The notes under the pieces: model-generated
The model's database searches: none
What the model was told of the DNA's origin: nothing
Seen by the model: only the letters and a program-made list of their open reading frames with translations
Source of the DNA: an uncultured Roseobacter sp.
Lineage (GTDB): Bacteria > Pseudomonadota > Alphaproteobacteria > Rhodobacterales > Rhodobacteraceae
Direction: 5' to 3'
Assembly: GCF_947495275.1 (NCBI RefSeq)
Contig: NZ_CANLYL010000014.1
Coordinates: forward strand, 48,629-112,628
Length of the DNA stretch: 64,000 nt
Program-made: the position numbers and the translations under genes
Shown here: positions 1 through 10,091 of the stretch, one piece after another
How positions within the stretch are numbered: the first letter of the stretch is position 1
How the letters are laid out: the number at the start of each line of letters is the position of its first letter

Positions 1-826
1 CCTCTGCCGGGGTGATATTGGCGGCGGATTTGCCGAAATACCGTTGGCTCGCCGCCTCAAAACCACGCGCACCCGCGCCCAGGAAAGCGCGGTTCATGTA
101 GATGGTAAGAATTTCATCCTTGGAGTACTTCGCCTCCATCGCCAGCGCGTAGATCGCCTCAGAGGCTTTGCGCTTGATCGTGCCGCGCCGACACTCCGTT
201 TCATATTCCGCCTCGGACTGCGTTTCGGGATCGAAAGGCACCCCCAGACACAACAGTTTCGCCACCTGCTGCGTGATGGTGGAGCCGCCATGACCGGACA
301 AGGGGCCGCGCCCCTCGCTGAGGTTGATGCGGACGGCACTTGCGATGCCGCGCGGGCTGACCCCAAAGTGACGATAGAAACGTTTGTCCTCGGTCGCGAT
401 AATGGCGTGGCGCAGATGCGGCGAGACCGTCTTGGTGGTGACCACGCCGCCAAACTGATCCCCGCGCCAGGCAAAGACTTTGCCTTCATTATCCAGCAGT
501 GTCACCGATCCGCGAGCGCGGCCGTCCAGCAACTCAGAGACGTCCGGCAAAGTGGTATAGTAATATCCAACCATCAGCGCGAGCGCCAAGCATGCAACCG
601 CGCCAACCCGCCAGACAACGCGCCAAATCAGCCGCAAGACCCATCCAACCAACCGTTGGACAAAACCGACGATGCCGCCCCGCCGTTTTGCGCGGGTGGC
701 CTTGCGCCTGGTGGTCCTGCGCGGTTTTGCTTTGGTTTTGGGCGTCGCTTTGCGCGCTTTGGGTTTTGTTGCCCCATAGCGTTTGTCCGCGACCAGGGGA
801 CGCTTCCGCTTACGTGAATCACTCAT
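1..826 (-). CDS. Class A penicillin-binding protein, N-terminal part (cut by window edge)
   Basis: This is a bifunctional peptidoglycan synthase of the PBP1A type, of which only the first 275 residues are in the window. The reading frame starts at the ATG complementary to 824-826. It opens with a strongly basic Lys/Arg-rich cytoplasmic tail (about residues 1-50), followed by one membrane anchor (about 55-85). The start of the GT51 glycosyltransferase domain follows, with its signature ATEDKRFYRHFGV; the Glu of this motif is the family's catalytic residue. A second conserved stretch, GGSTITQQVAKLL, follows. The transpeptidase domain lies beyond base 1 and cannot be judged. It should act in the inner membrane, facing the periplasm, in wall synthesis. 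Confidence 0.93.
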   Translation of the reverse strand, partial: MSDSRKRKRPLVADKRYGATKPKARKATPKTKAKPRRTTRRKATRAKRRGGIVGFVQRLVGWVLRLIWRVVWRVGAVACLALALMVGYYYTTLPDVSELLDGRARGSVTLLDNEGKVFAWRGDQFGGVVTTKTVSPHLRHAIIATEDKRFYRHFGVSPRGIASAVRINLSEGRGPLSGHGGSTITQQVAKLLCLGVPFDPETQSEAEYETECRRGTIKRKASEAIYALAMEAKYSKDEILTIYMNRAFLGAGARGFEAASQRYFGKSAANITPAE

Positions 827-914
827 GAAGAACCTGCCCGGCCCATTGTTGTTTTGCCCAGCTTAACCCGAACGCGCGGGATTGTTGAGGCGGTCCGCAC
901 CCCAAATGAGATGA

Positions 915-1421
<507 letters not shown>

Positions 1422-1447
1422 AGCTGCGCACAACGGGGATACTCTCT

Positions 1448-2770
1448 ATGACCTATCTGAAAAAAATCTCACCTGCCGCGCTGCTGATCGCTTTGCCTTC
1501 TCTGGGGCTGGCTCAGGACGCGGATACCACGCCGACCATGGAAGACATCGGGTTCATCTTCACAACCTTCATGTTCCTTGTGGCAGGCTTTCTGGTGTTC
1601 TTCATGGCCGCCGGGTTCGCCATGCTCGAAGCGGGGCTTGTACGGGGCAAGAACGTCACCATGCAATTGACCAAGAACATGGCGCTTTTTGGCCTGGCTT
1701 CGATCTTCTATTACATTCTGGGGTACAATCTGATGTACCCCGGCGATGGCTGGTCCATCGACGGCATTCTGGGTGCCTTTGCCGTGACCGGGCTGGAGCC
1801 TGTTGGTCTGGAAGGCGCCGAGCCGGACCTCACCTATGCCTCCGTCGGCTCTGATTTCTTCTTCCAGTTGATGTTCTGTGCGGCGACCGCCTCCATCGTG
1901 TCGGGCGCGCTGGCCGAGCGGATCAAGCTCTGGCCGTTTCTGGTCTTTGTGATCATCCTGACAGCCGTCATCTACCCGGTTCAGGCAAGCTGGAAATGGG
2001 GTGGTGGTTTCCTTGACGGCATGGGCTTTCAGGATTTTGCCGGGTCCACAGTGGTCCACTCCGTTGGCGGCTGGGCAGCTCTCGCAGGCGCGCTAATCCT
2101 TGGCCCGCGTATCGGCAAATACAAGGATGGTCGTGTGCACCCGATGCCGGGTTCCAACCTCGCGCTTGCGACACTGGGGACATTCATCCTGTGGCTGGGC
2201 TGGTTCGGTTTCAACGGCGGTTCGCAGCTTTATATGGATACCGCTGGCAACGTGGCCGACATCAGCCGCATCTTTGCCAACACCAATACGGCCGCTGCCG
2301 CCGGTGCTGTGACCGCGCTGATCCTGACCCAGTTGCTTTACAAAAAGCCTGACCTGACGATGATCCTGAACGGCGCGCTGGCTGGTCTGGTCTCCATCAC
2401 TGCCGAGCCGCTTGCACCCTCGCTGGTCGGCTCAACGCTGATCGGTGCTGTTGGCGGAGCAATTGTGGTCTTTGCAGTCCCAATGCTCGACAAGTTCAAG
2501 ATCGACGATGTCGTCGGCGCGATCCCTGTACACCTCTTTGCCGGTATCTGGGGCACGATCGCCGTAGTCTTCTCCAACGATGCTGCAACTTTGGGCGTGC
2601 AACTTTACTCGATCGTGGTCGTCGGGGTGTTCACCTTTGTCGCCTCCGCCGTGGTCTGGGTGATCCTCAAATCGACCATGGGTATCCGCGTCAGCGAAGA
2701 GGCCGAGATCAGCGGCCTCGACACCACCGAGCTTGGGATGGAAGCTTACCCTGAGTTCTCAAGAGGCTGA
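1448..2770 (+). CDS. amtB: Ammonium transporter AmtB
   Basis: This 440-aa inner-membrane ammonium channel of the Amt/MEP/Rh family has a cleavable-looking signal peptide (about residues 1-22) and then about 11 hydrophobic segments. The twin pore histidines are visible in the contexts DFAGSTVVHSVGGWAALAG and AIPVHLFAGIWG. The C-terminal tail (MGIRVSEEAEISGLD...) is the cytosolic region that contacts GlnK in characterised homologues. It is co-directional with glnK and is followed by a strong intrinsic terminator, so the two genes probably form one transcript induced by nitrogen limitation. Confidence 0.96.
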   Translation: MTYLKKISPAALLIALPSLGLAQDADTTPTMEDIGFIFTTFMFLVAGFLVFFMAAGFAMLEAGLVRGKNVTMQLTKNMALFGLASIFYYILGYNLMYPGDGWSIDGILGAFAVTGLEPVGLEGAEPDLTYASVGSDFFFQLMFCAATASIVSGALAERIKLWPFLVFVIILTAVIYPVQASWKWGGGFLDGMGFQDFAGSTVVHSVGGWAALAGALILGPRIGKYKDGRVHPMPGSNLALATLGTFILWLGWFGFNGGSQLYMDTAGNVADISRIFANTNTAAAAGAVTALILTQLLYKKPDLTMILNGALAGLVSITAEPLAPSLVGSTLIGAVGGAIVVFAVPMLDKFKIDDVVGAIPVHLFAGIWGTIAVVFSNDAATLGVQLYSIVVVGVFTFVASAVVWVILKSTMGIRVSEEAEISGLDTTELGMEAYPEFSRG

Positions 2771-2790
2771 CAGATTTGAACAAAAACAAA

Positions 2791-2816
2791 CCCGGGCGGA
2801 AACGCCCGGGTTTTTT
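2791..2816. terminator. Intrinsic terminator after amtB
   Basis: A perfect 8-bp stem (CCCGGGCG / CGCCCGGG) closes a GAAA tetraloop and is followed directly by six T. An A-rich stretch precedes it, so it may also stop transcription arriving from the convergent aminotransferase gene. Confidence 0.9.
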
Positions 2817-2843
2817 GCTGTCACATGGGTTTGAGAAAACCCT

Positions 2844-4028
2844 TCAGATGCCCGATGCGATGATCGCTTCCGCGAGGATTGGAACGGTTTCCGCATTCAG
2901 ACCCGCGATATTCATCCGGCTGTCAGAGACCATATAGATCCCGTGCTTCGCCCGCATTTCCTCAACCTTTTCAGCTGTCGTGCCAAGGCGCGAAAACATC
3001 CCGCGGTGCTGCGCCAGAAACCCAAAACGATCCGACCCGGAAAGCCGTTGCAATTCACCGGCCAACTGACTGCGCAGTCCCAGCATGCTGTTACGGACCT
3101 CTTCCAGTTCCGCCATCCAATCGGCGCGCAGGGCGTCATCGTTCAGGATCATGGTGACCAGACGCGCGCCATGATCCGGCGGGAAGGAGAAATTCTGACG
3201 GTTCAGAAACGCCAATGTGTCCTGATGCAATTTACGTGCGTCGGCATTCTGGCTGATGGCCATCAAAAGACCCGTCCGTTCCCGGTAGATGCCGAAGTTC
3301 TTGGAACAACTGGCGGCGACCAGCGCTTCGGGCACCGAAGAGACCACAAGACGGGTTGCCTGCGCGTCCTCCTCCAGACCGTCCCCGAAACCCTGATAGG
3401 CGATGTCGATCATCGGCACGGCACCCGTTTCCACCAGCACCTCCACCACAGCCTGCCATTCGGTCATGTTGAGGTTGGCCCCCGTCGGGTTGTGGCAACA
3501 GCCGTGCAGCAGCACCACATCGCCCGCCTTTGCCTGACGGATGTCGGCAATCATGCCGTCAAAATCGACACCGCGCGTCTCGTCGTCGAAGTAGCGATAG
3601 GGCACCATTTCGATGCCCACATAGTTCAGGATGGAAATATGGTTCGGCCACGTCGGATTGGACACAAACACCCGCGCATCGGGACGCGCCATCTTGATCA
3701 GCTCAAACGCCTGCCGTACCGCACCGGTACCACCGGGTGTCGCCACGGCGGCAACGGTATCGCGCGCAACGGCATCCGCCAGCACCAGCCTCATCATCGC
3801 ATCGGCAAACGCGGGGTCCCCCGCGAGGCCGGTGTAGACCTTTGTATCCTGTTCTTCCCACAGCTTGTGCTCGGCAGATTTAATCGCCCGCATGACCGGC
3901 GTCAGCCCTGTGGCATCCTTATAGACGCCAACCCCAAGATCAATCTTGGCGACGCGTGGGTCGTCCTTGTACATCTGCATTAGTGCAAGAATGCTGTCGG
4001 CGGGGCGGGTTTTGAGGGTCTCGAACAT
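2844..4028 (-). CDS. Aromatic/aspartate aminotransferase
   Basis: This 394-aa PLP-dependent class I aminotransferase is of the AspC/TyrB type and transfers amino groups between aspartate or aromatic amino acids and 2-oxoglutarate. The family marks are GVGVYKDATG near the N-terminus, HNPTGANL (PLP-contacting Asn), and the Schiff-base lysine in SCSKNFGIYRERTG. The ATG at 4028 gives a start (MFETLKTRPADSILALM) that matches the family length; the in-frame start further upstream would add 25 extra residues. The start overlaps the stop of the sulfurtransferase gene as TGATG, so the two are probably translationally coupled. Whether aspartate or aromatic substrates are preferred cannot be told from sequence. 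Confidence 0.93.
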   Translation of the reverse strand: MFETLKTRPADSILALMQMYKDDPRVAKIDLGVGVYKDATGLTPVMRAIKSAEHKLWEEQDTKVYTGLAGDPAFADAMMRLVLADAVARDTVAAVATPGGTGAVRQAFELIKMARPDARVFVSNPTWPNHISILNYVGIEMVPYRYFDDETRGVDFDGMIADIRQAKAGDVVLLHGCCHNPTGANLNMTEWQAVVEVLVETGAVPMIDIAYQGFGDGLEEDAQATRLVVSSVPEALVAASCSKNFGIYRERTGLLMAISQNADARKLHQDTLAFLNRQNFSFPPDHGARLVTMILNDDALRADWMAELEEVRNSMLGLRSQLAGELQRLSGSDRFGFLAQHRGMFSRLGTTAEKVEEMRAKHGIYMVSDSRMNIAGLNAETVPILAEAIIASGI

Positions 4029-4882
4029 CAGGCGTCTCCAGTGGCGACAGGTACGGTTGGGAACATCCCCCATTCGGCCCAGGAGCCGTCGTAAAGGGAC
4101 CAATGCGAATGCCCCATGCGCTCAAGTGCCAGCGCCAGAATGGCAGCTGTGATACCTGATCCGCAGGAGGTGATAATCGGTTTGGACAAATCGACGCCCG
4201 CGGCTTCAAAGATTGCACGGCAGGCTTCGGGCGATTTCATCGTCTTGTCGGCGTTGAGCAGTTCAGTGAAAGGCACATTGCGTGCTCCGGGAATGTGGCC
4301 TGCGCGCAGCCCTTCACGGGGTTCCGGCGCCTCCCCCCGGAAACGCACTGCCGCGCGCGCGTCAACGATCTCATGATCTTCGAGTTTGGAGGCCGCTGAC
4401 ACCTGCGTGACATCACGCACCAGATGGTTCTGCACCCGTACGGTCATATGGCGGTCCCGAATGATCGGCGGCATGTCTTCCAACGCGTGCCCCGCCGCCT
4501 GCCACTTCGGCAAACCACCGTCCAGCACAGCCACATTTTCCTGCCCCATCAGGCGAAACAGCCACCACACGCGGGCGGCCGACAGCAGACCCGCACCATC
4601 GTAGACAACAACCTGATGACCGTCGCCCACACCCATTGCGCGCATGCGGGACATGAATTTTTCGACCGGTGGCGCCATATGGGGCAGATCAGATCTGTGA
4701 TCCGATATCTCGTCTATGTCGAAAAAACGAGCCCCGGGGATATGCGCCGCGTCATACTCCGCTTTGGCATCGCGTCCCATCTCGGGCAGATACCATGAGG
4801 CATCAAGAATACGCAGATCGGGATCCTTGAGATGTTGCGCCAGCCAGTCGGTCGAGACCAGTGTTTTCGGATCATCGGACAT
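4028..4882 (-). CDS. sseA: 3-mercaptopyruvate sulfurtransferase (two rhodanese domains)
   Basis: The 284-aa protein has two rhodanese domains in tandem. The first (about residues 10-130) is inactive in appearance and the second (about 165-280) carries the catalytic Cys240 in the loop CGSGITA. That loop is the mercaptopyruvate sulfurtransferase form rather than the thiosulfate form. It transfers sulfane sulfur from 3-mercaptopyruvate to an acceptor. The downstream aminotransferase overlaps it by one base. This fits cysteine transamination to mercaptopyruvate followed by sulfur transfer, although that pathway link is an inference from gene order. Confidence 0.92.
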   Translation of the reverse strand: MSDDPKTLVSTDWLAQHLKDPDLRILDASWYLPEMGRDAKAEYDAAHIPGARFFDIDEISDHRSDLPHMAPPVEKFMSRMRAMGVGDGHQVVVYDGAGLLSAARVWWLFRLMGQENVAVLDGGLPKWQAAGHALEDMPPIIRDRHMTVRVQNHLVRDVTQVSAASKLEDHEIVDARAAVRFRGEAPEPREGLRAGHIPGARNVPFTELLNADKTMKSPEACRAIFEAAGVDLSKPIITSCGSGITAAILALALERMGHSHWSLYDGSWAEWGMFPTVPVATGDA

Positions 4883-5008
4883 GAGATTCCCCCTGCGATC
4901 AAAAATCGCCTCTGGGTAACGCTCACGGGGTGCGGTGGCAAGTCTGCTTGGCGTGTTGAAGCTCCGAAGGGTGCGTTGCCTGCACCTTCAATGCCTGGCC
5001 TCCCAAGC

Positions 5009-5497
5009 TTAGCCGTGATCCTTCATCAGGCGCGATTTCTGGCGCGACCAGTCACGCTTTGCCGCCGTTTCGCGCTTGTCATGCAGTTTTTTGCCCTTGG
5101 CCACACCAATTTTGATCTTCGCCATACCACGATGGTTGAAATACAGCACCAACGGCACCAGCGTCATACCCTTGCGCTGTGTCGCGTTCCACAGGTCTGA
5201 AAGCTGCTTGCGAGACACCAGAAGCTTTCGGCGGCGGCGTTCATCATGCTGAAAGGTTTTCGCCTGTTTGTAAGGCGCGATGTAGCTGTTCACGAGCCAC
5301 AGTTCACCTTCTTCGACCGCCGCATAGCTTTCGGCGATGTTGGCGCCGCCTATCCGCAGGGATTTGACCTCCGACCCTTCCAGAATGATCCCGCACTCAA
5401 TATCCTCTTCAATCGCATAATCAAAACGCGCCCGCCGGTTTTCGGCGACGACCTTATAATTGGGATCGGACTTTGATGCTGATTTAACCTGAGCCAT
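5009..5497 (-). CDS. smpB: SsrA-binding protein SmpB
   Basis: SmpB binds tmRNA and brings it to stalled ribosomes during trans-translation. The 162-aa product from the ATG at 5497 has the expected core: [30 protein letters not shown] and the C-terminal tail beginning [11 protein letters not shown], which enters the mRNA channel in known structures. An in-frame start at 5548 would add 17 residues without family support. It stands alone between the sulfurtransferase gene and the divergent HD-domain gene; no tmRNA gene was seen in this window. Confidence 0.96.
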   Translation of the reverse strand: MAQVKSASKSDPNYKVVAENRRARFDYAIEEDIECGIILEGSEVKSLRIGGANIAESYAAVEEGELWLVNSYIAPYKQAKTFQHDERRRRKLLVSRKQLSDLWNATQRKGMTLVPLVLYFNHRGMAKIKIGVAKGKKLHDKRETAAKRDWSRQKSRLMKDHG

Positions 5498-5634
5498 GGG
5501 CGCAGATGTAGGGCCAGTCGGCACCCGGCGCAAGACGACTTGGGACACAGACCGGTTGCAAATTCCTTGCCGGAATAGGCTCGAAGCGAAATTTGGTGTA
5601 TAAACAGCTTTGCTGCACCCGATCCGGAGGCCCC

Positions 5635-6486
5635 ATGTTCAACCCTACCGCCACGCTGGCCTCGTCCTTCGGTGACCATCTGTCGGAAACTTTCCTGCAG
5701 TATTTCTCCGGTCGTGACCCGGAATATGCCGCCTATATCAATGGCTGTGCCAAGATGGTTCTGGAACGTCTCGCCAATTCAGACGCGCTCTATCACAATG
5801 CCGAACACACCATGATGGTGACGCTTGTAGGTCAGCAGATCATGCGGGGGCGGCTGGTCACCGAGGCGATACAGCCGCGCGACTGGCTGCACTACATCAT
5901 TTCGTTGCTGGTTCATGATATCGGCTATCTGCGGGACATCTGCGAAGGGGATCATGACAACGAGATCGTTATTGATCCTTCGGGCAAGACAATCACGCCC
6001 CCGCGCGGAGCCTCTGATGCTTTTCTGGCCCCCTATCATGTGGAACGCGGCATGATGTACGCGCGTCGGCGGTTTGGCGATTCAGACTTCATCGACGAAG
6101 AACGCATTGCGCAAGCCATTGACTACACACGCTTTCCGGTGCCCCAGGACGACCATTATCATTCGATCGCCAGCGAGCCTGCCTTGGTGCGCGCCGCGGA
6201 TCTGATCGGCCAAATGGCCGATCCCTTCTATCACCGGAAAATCGGCGCGCTTTATCTGGAGTTTGAAGAAACCGGGATGGCCGAGCAGCTTGGTTATCAC
6301 AGCGCGGTCGATCTGATGGAAAAATTCCCGGATTTCTTCTGGTCTAGGGTGCAGCCACTGATCGGCCCGGCGCTGAGCCATCTGGAACAGACCATGGAAG
6401 GCAAACAATGGGTGGCGCAGCTATATAACCATATTTTCCAGGTCGATCATCGCACCAGCATGCTGGGTCCGTTCAACGGCGCCTAG
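5635..6486 (+). CDS. HD-domain phosphohydrolase-like protein
   Basis: The 283-aa soluble protein starts at the ATG at 5635, eight bases after a clear GGAGG. The metal-binding HD pattern is visible as [11 protein letters not shown] followed by [11 protein letters not shown], which is the H...HD arrangement of metal-dependent phosphohydrolases. The substrate is unknown. The sequence is dominated by helices and has no signal peptide or membrane segment. It is a single gene, convergent with the sulfotransferase gene that ends only a few bases away. Confidence 0.8.
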   Translation: MFNPTATLASSFGDHLSETFLQYFSGRDPEYAAYINGCAKMVLERLANSDALYHNAEHTMMVTLVGQQIMRGRLVTEAIQPRDWLHYIISLLVHDIGYLRDICEGDHDNEIVIDPSGKTITPPRGASDAFLAPYHVERGMMYARRRFGDSDFIDEERIAQAIDYTRFPVPQDDHYHSIASEPALVRAADLIGQMADPFYHRKIGALYLEFEETGMAEQLGYHSAVDLMEKFPDFFWSRVQPLIGPALSHLEQTMEGKQWVAQLYNHIFQVDHRTSMLGPFNGA

Positions 6487-6492
6487 GCGGGG

Positions 6493-7350
6493 TCAATCCC
6501 CCAGTTTCGCATGCACTTCATCCAGATCAATTTCGCCCACCGGCATCTTGTTCCCGGGATTTTCAAAATCGTATTTGAAGAGCTGAAAATCACGTTTGTA
6601 AATTTCATAAACCAGATGCATGGATAAATCATCGAAGTAATCCTCGACGGCATGCGCACGCTTGGGCCCATGCCCTTCGCTTTCATTGAACCGGGGCACG
6701 TCCTTGAGGGAAATCGGGTGCGGGGTCTCGATCGCGTTCAGAACATCCTGCATCCCGTCGTTGAAAGCTTCAGTCCAGACAATCTTGTCATAGGTTCCCC
6801 CATTCACAATGAAGGTGCTGACGTGGCCGGACATGGCGGACCAATGGATATCCGGATCCATGGGTTTGCGAAAACGGATTGTGTCGCGCGCAAAAAGCAA
6901 AAACCGGCGGAAGGCGGCAATCTGATCAAAATCACCCTGACCATCCTCGCCACCGACGTCGATCCCATATCTTTGCGCAAGCTGCGGAACCAGGTTGCCG
7001 CGATACCGTTTCCCATTGCGCTGAATGCCGCAGATTTTGTCAAAAAAGGAACTCAGGATACGCGTGTAGGGGTTGCGCACACAGGTAAACGCATAAGAAC
7101 GGTGCTGCTGGACATTATGAGTTATCGGTTCCTGACTGTCGTCCAGCGCCCATTTATGCAGTCCCTCTTTAGCGTCATGGATGTCACCGTCGAAGTAGGC
7201 TCCGTGATCGGAATAAAACATGATCTGCCCGATCGTTGAGCAGGCACATTTCGGCACCACACGGTAAACCATGCTTTCACTTGTCGTCATCCAGGTTCCG
7301 GGGAAACCCATACCAGCCAACTCCTGCGCGCCGCGCTGCATCGCGGTCAT
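6493..7350 (-). CDS. Sulfotransferase family 2 protein
   Basis: The 285-aa protein resembles sulfotransferases that move sulfate from PAPS to carbohydrate. The 5'-phosphosulfate-binding motif is VPKCACSTIG (about residue 40) and the 3'-phosphate-binding motif is CVRNPYTRILSSFFDK. The ATG at 7350 follows an AGG; an upstream in-frame TTG at 7377 is possible. It is transcribed divergently from a Core-2/I-branching-type glycosyltransferase gene with about 100 bp between them. Together they suggest synthesis and sulfation of a surface glycan, which is an inference from neighbourhood. Confidence 0.8.
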   Translation of the reverse strand: MTAMQRGAQELAGMGFPGTWMTTSESMVYRVVPKCACSTIGQIMFYSDHGAYFDGDIHDAKEGLHKWALDDSQEPITHNVQQHRSYAFTCVRNPYTRILSSFFDKICGIQRNGKRYRGNLVPQLAQRYGIDVGGEDGQGDFDQIAAFRRFLLFARDTIRFRKPMDPDIHWSAMSGHVSTFIVNGGTYDKIVWTEAFNDGMQDVLNAIETPHPISLKDVPRFNESEGHGPKRAHAVEDYFDDLSMHLVYEIYKRDFQLFKYDFENPGNKMPVGEIDLDEVHAKLGD

Positions 7351-7455
7351 GAATCCTGCCTGTTTTGAAAAAAGCAAATAATTGCGGTTTATTCAATGTG
7401 CCTTCATGCTTATCAACGTATAGAGTGGCAGAAATAAGAGCAGATCCGACAACCC

Positions 7456-9033
7456 GTGGCAAAGATCGCCTTCATCCTTTTGTGCCATAAAGACCCCGAT
7501 GCTATCATTCGGCAAGCGGAACGTCTGACTGCGGCCGGCGATTACATGGCCATTCATTTCGATGCCCGTGCCGATCCAGATCACTATGAAAAAATTCGAA
7601 AAGCTCTGAACGGTAACGCCAACGTCACTTTCGCCAAACGCCGTGTGAAGTGTGGCTGGGGTGAATGGTCTCTTGTTCAGGCGACATTGAACGCGGTGCA
7701 GGCCGCCGTGGATGCCTATCCGCGTGCTACGCATTTCTACATGTTGTCTGGCGATTGCATGGCCATCAAATCCGCCGAGTACACCCATCATTTCCTTGAT
7801 GAAAACGACGCGGATTTCATCGAGAATTTTGACTATTTCGAAAGCGACTGGATCAAGACCGGTATGAAAGAAGAGCGGTTGATTTACCGCCACTTTTTCA
7901 ACGAACGAAAGCACAAACGCGCCTTTTACGCGTCGATGGAAATTCAGCGACGTCTCAAGCTTGCCCGCAAGTTACCTGAAGATATCCAGCTGCGGATTGG
8001 CAGCCAGTGGTGGTGCCTGCGTCGCGAAACCATTGAGAAAGTGCTCGAATTCGCGCGCGACCGGCGCGATGTGATGCGGTTTTTTTCGACCACCTGGATT
8101 CCGGACGAGACGTTTTTTCAGACCATCGTCCCGCACCTAGTGCCAGAGCCCGAGATTCGCAGCCGCACCCTGACTTTCCTGATGTTCACCGATTACGGGA
8201 TGCCGGTGACCTTTTACAACGATCACTACGACATGCTGATCAGTCAGGATTATCTCTTTACCCGCAAGATCAGCCCCGAGGCGCAGGATCTCAAACGCAG
8301 ACTGGGCCTGCTTTATGCCGCCACCGGTGTCAATTTCCAGATCTCCGGCGAGGGGCCGAGCCTTTTTAAGTTCCTCACCGGGCGCGGTCGTGTCGGACGG
8401 CGGTTTGCCACCCGGTTTTGGGAAACGGAATCGACGTTGGGGCGCGAACGCGAATTGCTGGTCGTGGTGTGCAAGAAATGGCACGTTGCCAAACGCGTCC
8501 TGGAACGCATCCGGCAAACGACCAATGTCCCCGCGGTCGAATATCTCTTCAATGAAGAGGACACATATCTGCCCGATCTGGGGGGCATACAGACGTCTCT
8601 TGAAAAACGGACCCGTCACCGGCGCGCACTGATGCGAATGCTTTTCGATTATTTTGAGACGGACAAGATGATCGTTTGTATGGACCCGACCAACATCGAA
8701 TTGCTGCAGGATTTTGCCGCCGACAGATCGGTAACCCGTCTTTTGGAAATTGAATGCAGTTTTACCGATGATTACCTGATTGGTCACGCGATGCGGGTTG
8801 GCCTGGCGGGGGAACAGACCTCCCCTGAAACGCTCGAACGTCTGCTACCGACCATTCGGAACGATATGATATTCGAAAGTGATCGCATTCGGGACGCCGA
8901 ATTCAAAAACTATAGCAGGATACGAGAAACCGGCGATCTGGAAGACAACACACAGGCGCTGGCCCAGTTCTTGTCAATCTCCACCGATGCTGCGCGCGAT
9001 ATCGCCAGCAGCCCCCATCTTTTTGCCGACTAA
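7456..9033 (+). CDS. Beta-1,6-N-acetylglucosaminyltransferase-like (Core-2/I-branching, GT14) with long C-terminal extension
   Basis: The 525-aa protein begins with a GT14-like domain (about residues 1-260). Visible blocks are AFILLCHKDPDAIIRQ, CGWGEWSLVQATLNAVQAA, HFYMLSGDCMAIKS and GSQWWCLRR. These match the Core-2/I-branching family, which adds GlcNAc in a beta-1,6 linkage. The C-terminal half (about 290-525) has no catalytic motif I recognise and corresponds to an uncharacterised extension (I think DUF5928) that travels with this enzyme in roseobacters. The start is a GTG. No signal peptide is visible, so a cytoplasmic role with a lipid- or nucleotide-linked substrate is likely. Confidence 0.8.
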   Translation: MAKIAFILLCHKDPDAIIRQAERLTAAGDYMAIHFDARADPDHYEKIRKALNGNANVTFAKRRVKCGWGEWSLVQATLNAVQAAVDAYPRATHFYMLSGDCMAIKSAEYTHHFLDENDADFIENFDYFESDWIKTGMKEERLIYRHFFNERKHKRAFYASMEIQRRLKLARKLPEDIQLRIGSQWWCLRRETIEKVLEFARDRRDVMRFFSTTWIPDETFFQTIVPHLVPEPEIRSRTLTFLMFTDYGMPVTFYNDHYDMLISQDYLFTRKISPEAQDLKRRLGLLYAATGVNFQISGEGPSLFKFLTGRGRVGRRFATRFWETESTLGRERELLVVVCKKWHVAKRVLERIRQTTNVPAVEYLFNEEDTYLPDLGGIQTSLEKRTRHRRALMRMLFDYFETDKMIVCMDPTNIELLQDFAADRSVTRLLEIECSFTDDYLIGHAMRVGLAGEQTSPETLERLLPTIRNDMIFESDRIRDAEFKNYSRIRETGDLEDNTQALAQFLSISTDAARDIASSPHLFAD

Positions 9034-9042
9034 GGACCCGCC

Positions 9043-9423
9043 ATGAGCTACGCCTACGATGATCAGAACATTTTTGCGAAAATCCTGCGGGGCGAAATTC
9101 CAAACAACACCGTTCTGGAAACGGATCACACTCTTGCCTTTCGGGATCTTTATCCGCAGGCACCGACCCATGTGCTGGTCATCCCCAAAGGGTCTTACGT
9201 CAGCTTTGATCACTTTGCTTCCGAAGCATCCGAGGCGGAGATCGTCGATTACACTCGCGCCATTGCCGAAGTTTGCCGGATGGAAGGCGTGTCACTTACA
9301 GCAGGTGACGGGTTCCGCATGATCTCCAACGCGGGCGCGGATGGCGTGCAGGAAGTTCCGCATCTGCACGTTCATATCCTAGGCGGGCGTCCGATGGGGC
9401 GCATGGTCGCGAAGGCGGATTAG
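9043..9423 (+). CDS. HIT (histidine triad) nucleotide-binding protein
   Basis: The 126-aa protein carries the histidine triad as HLHVHILGGRPMG near the C-terminus and the conserved KILRGEIP near the N-terminus. HIT/HinT proteins hydrolyse nucleoside phosphoramidates and aminoacyl-AMP. It begins nine bases after the glycosyltransferase stop and may share its transcript. Confidence 0.94.
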   Translation: MSYAYDDQNIFAKILRGEIPNNTVLETDHTLAFRDLYPQAPTHVLVIPKGSYVSFDHFASEASEAEIVDYTRAIAEVCRMEGVSLTAGDGFRMISNAGADGVQEVPHLHVHILGGRPMGRMVAKAD

Positions 9424-9427
9424 CCTG

Positions 9428-10078
9428 TTAGTAACCGCGCCTTTTAGCCGCCCACCACTTACGGAACCGGCTGCGCTTTTCGGCCATGTTGTCTTCTGCC
9501 GCTTCCCAGCTGTCCTGAATTTCTTCCAGCTTCGGATCAATCCGCTTTTGCCGGAAACGCCGCCAGCGCACCCAAATTGCGTAGATGACCGCCGCAAAGA
9601 ACGCCAGGATCAGCGTATTCAACCATGGAAGCGGCTTGCTGGCCTCGGGGCCCGCCACAGGCCATACGGCAATGGCATTTGGAAATATGGAAAAGAACTC
9701 GTTGCGCCAACCGTAGTGGCGTATTGCAACATATTGCGGTTCGGCGGCGGTCGATTTGGCGTCTGCCGCCTCCGCCTGCAGGTTCGACGTGTCAAACTTG
9801 AAATAGGGGGGCCAGCCCCAACCGGTGTCCTCATTGCGGTAGACCATCACGCTGTTGTCAACGCGACGCGTCTGGATAAAGAAAACATCCCGGCTGGTAG
9901 CGTTCGGATCGGAGCCCGCATCCGCCTGGGCCCAGAAGAGCCGGTTCTCGCCCGGATCAATGCGTTTTTCATAGGTGTCCGTCACCCGGACGATATCAAC
10001 CTGCGGCAACGTGTAGTGAAAAGCGGATGCAACCAGAGTCCAGAAAACAACAATGAAGCCCCATTTGACGTAGAACAT
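9428..10078 (-). CDS. DUF1523 membrane protein
   Basis: The 216-aa protein has an N-terminal membrane helix (MFYVKWGFIVVFWTLVASAF), a soluble middle with DIVRVTDTYEKRID and a Trp-rich stretch, a second helix at about 165-185 (NTLILAFFAAVIYAIWV), and a basic cytoplasmic tail. The pattern matches the DUF1523 family, whose function is unknown. It starts 14 bp after the stop of the 88-aa membrane protein gene, so the two are probably one operon. Confidence 0.8.
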   Translation of the reverse strand: MFYVKWGFIVVFWTLVASAFHYTLPQVDIVRVTDTYEKRIDPGENRLFWAQADAGSDPNATSRDVFFIQTRRVDNSVMVYRNEDTGWGWPPYFKFDTSNLQAEAADAKSTAAEPQYVAIRHYGWRNEFFSIFPNAIAVWPVAGPEASKPLPWLNTLILAFFAAVIYAIWVRWRRFRQKRIDPKLEEIQDSWEAAEDNMAEKRSRFRKWWAAKRRGY

Positions 10079-10091
10079 AACCGGCCCTTTC

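Noticed and set aside
2943..3983. 346-codon open frame opposite the aminotransferase gene
   Set aside because: Antisense shadow; composition is typical of mirrored codons and no motif is seen.
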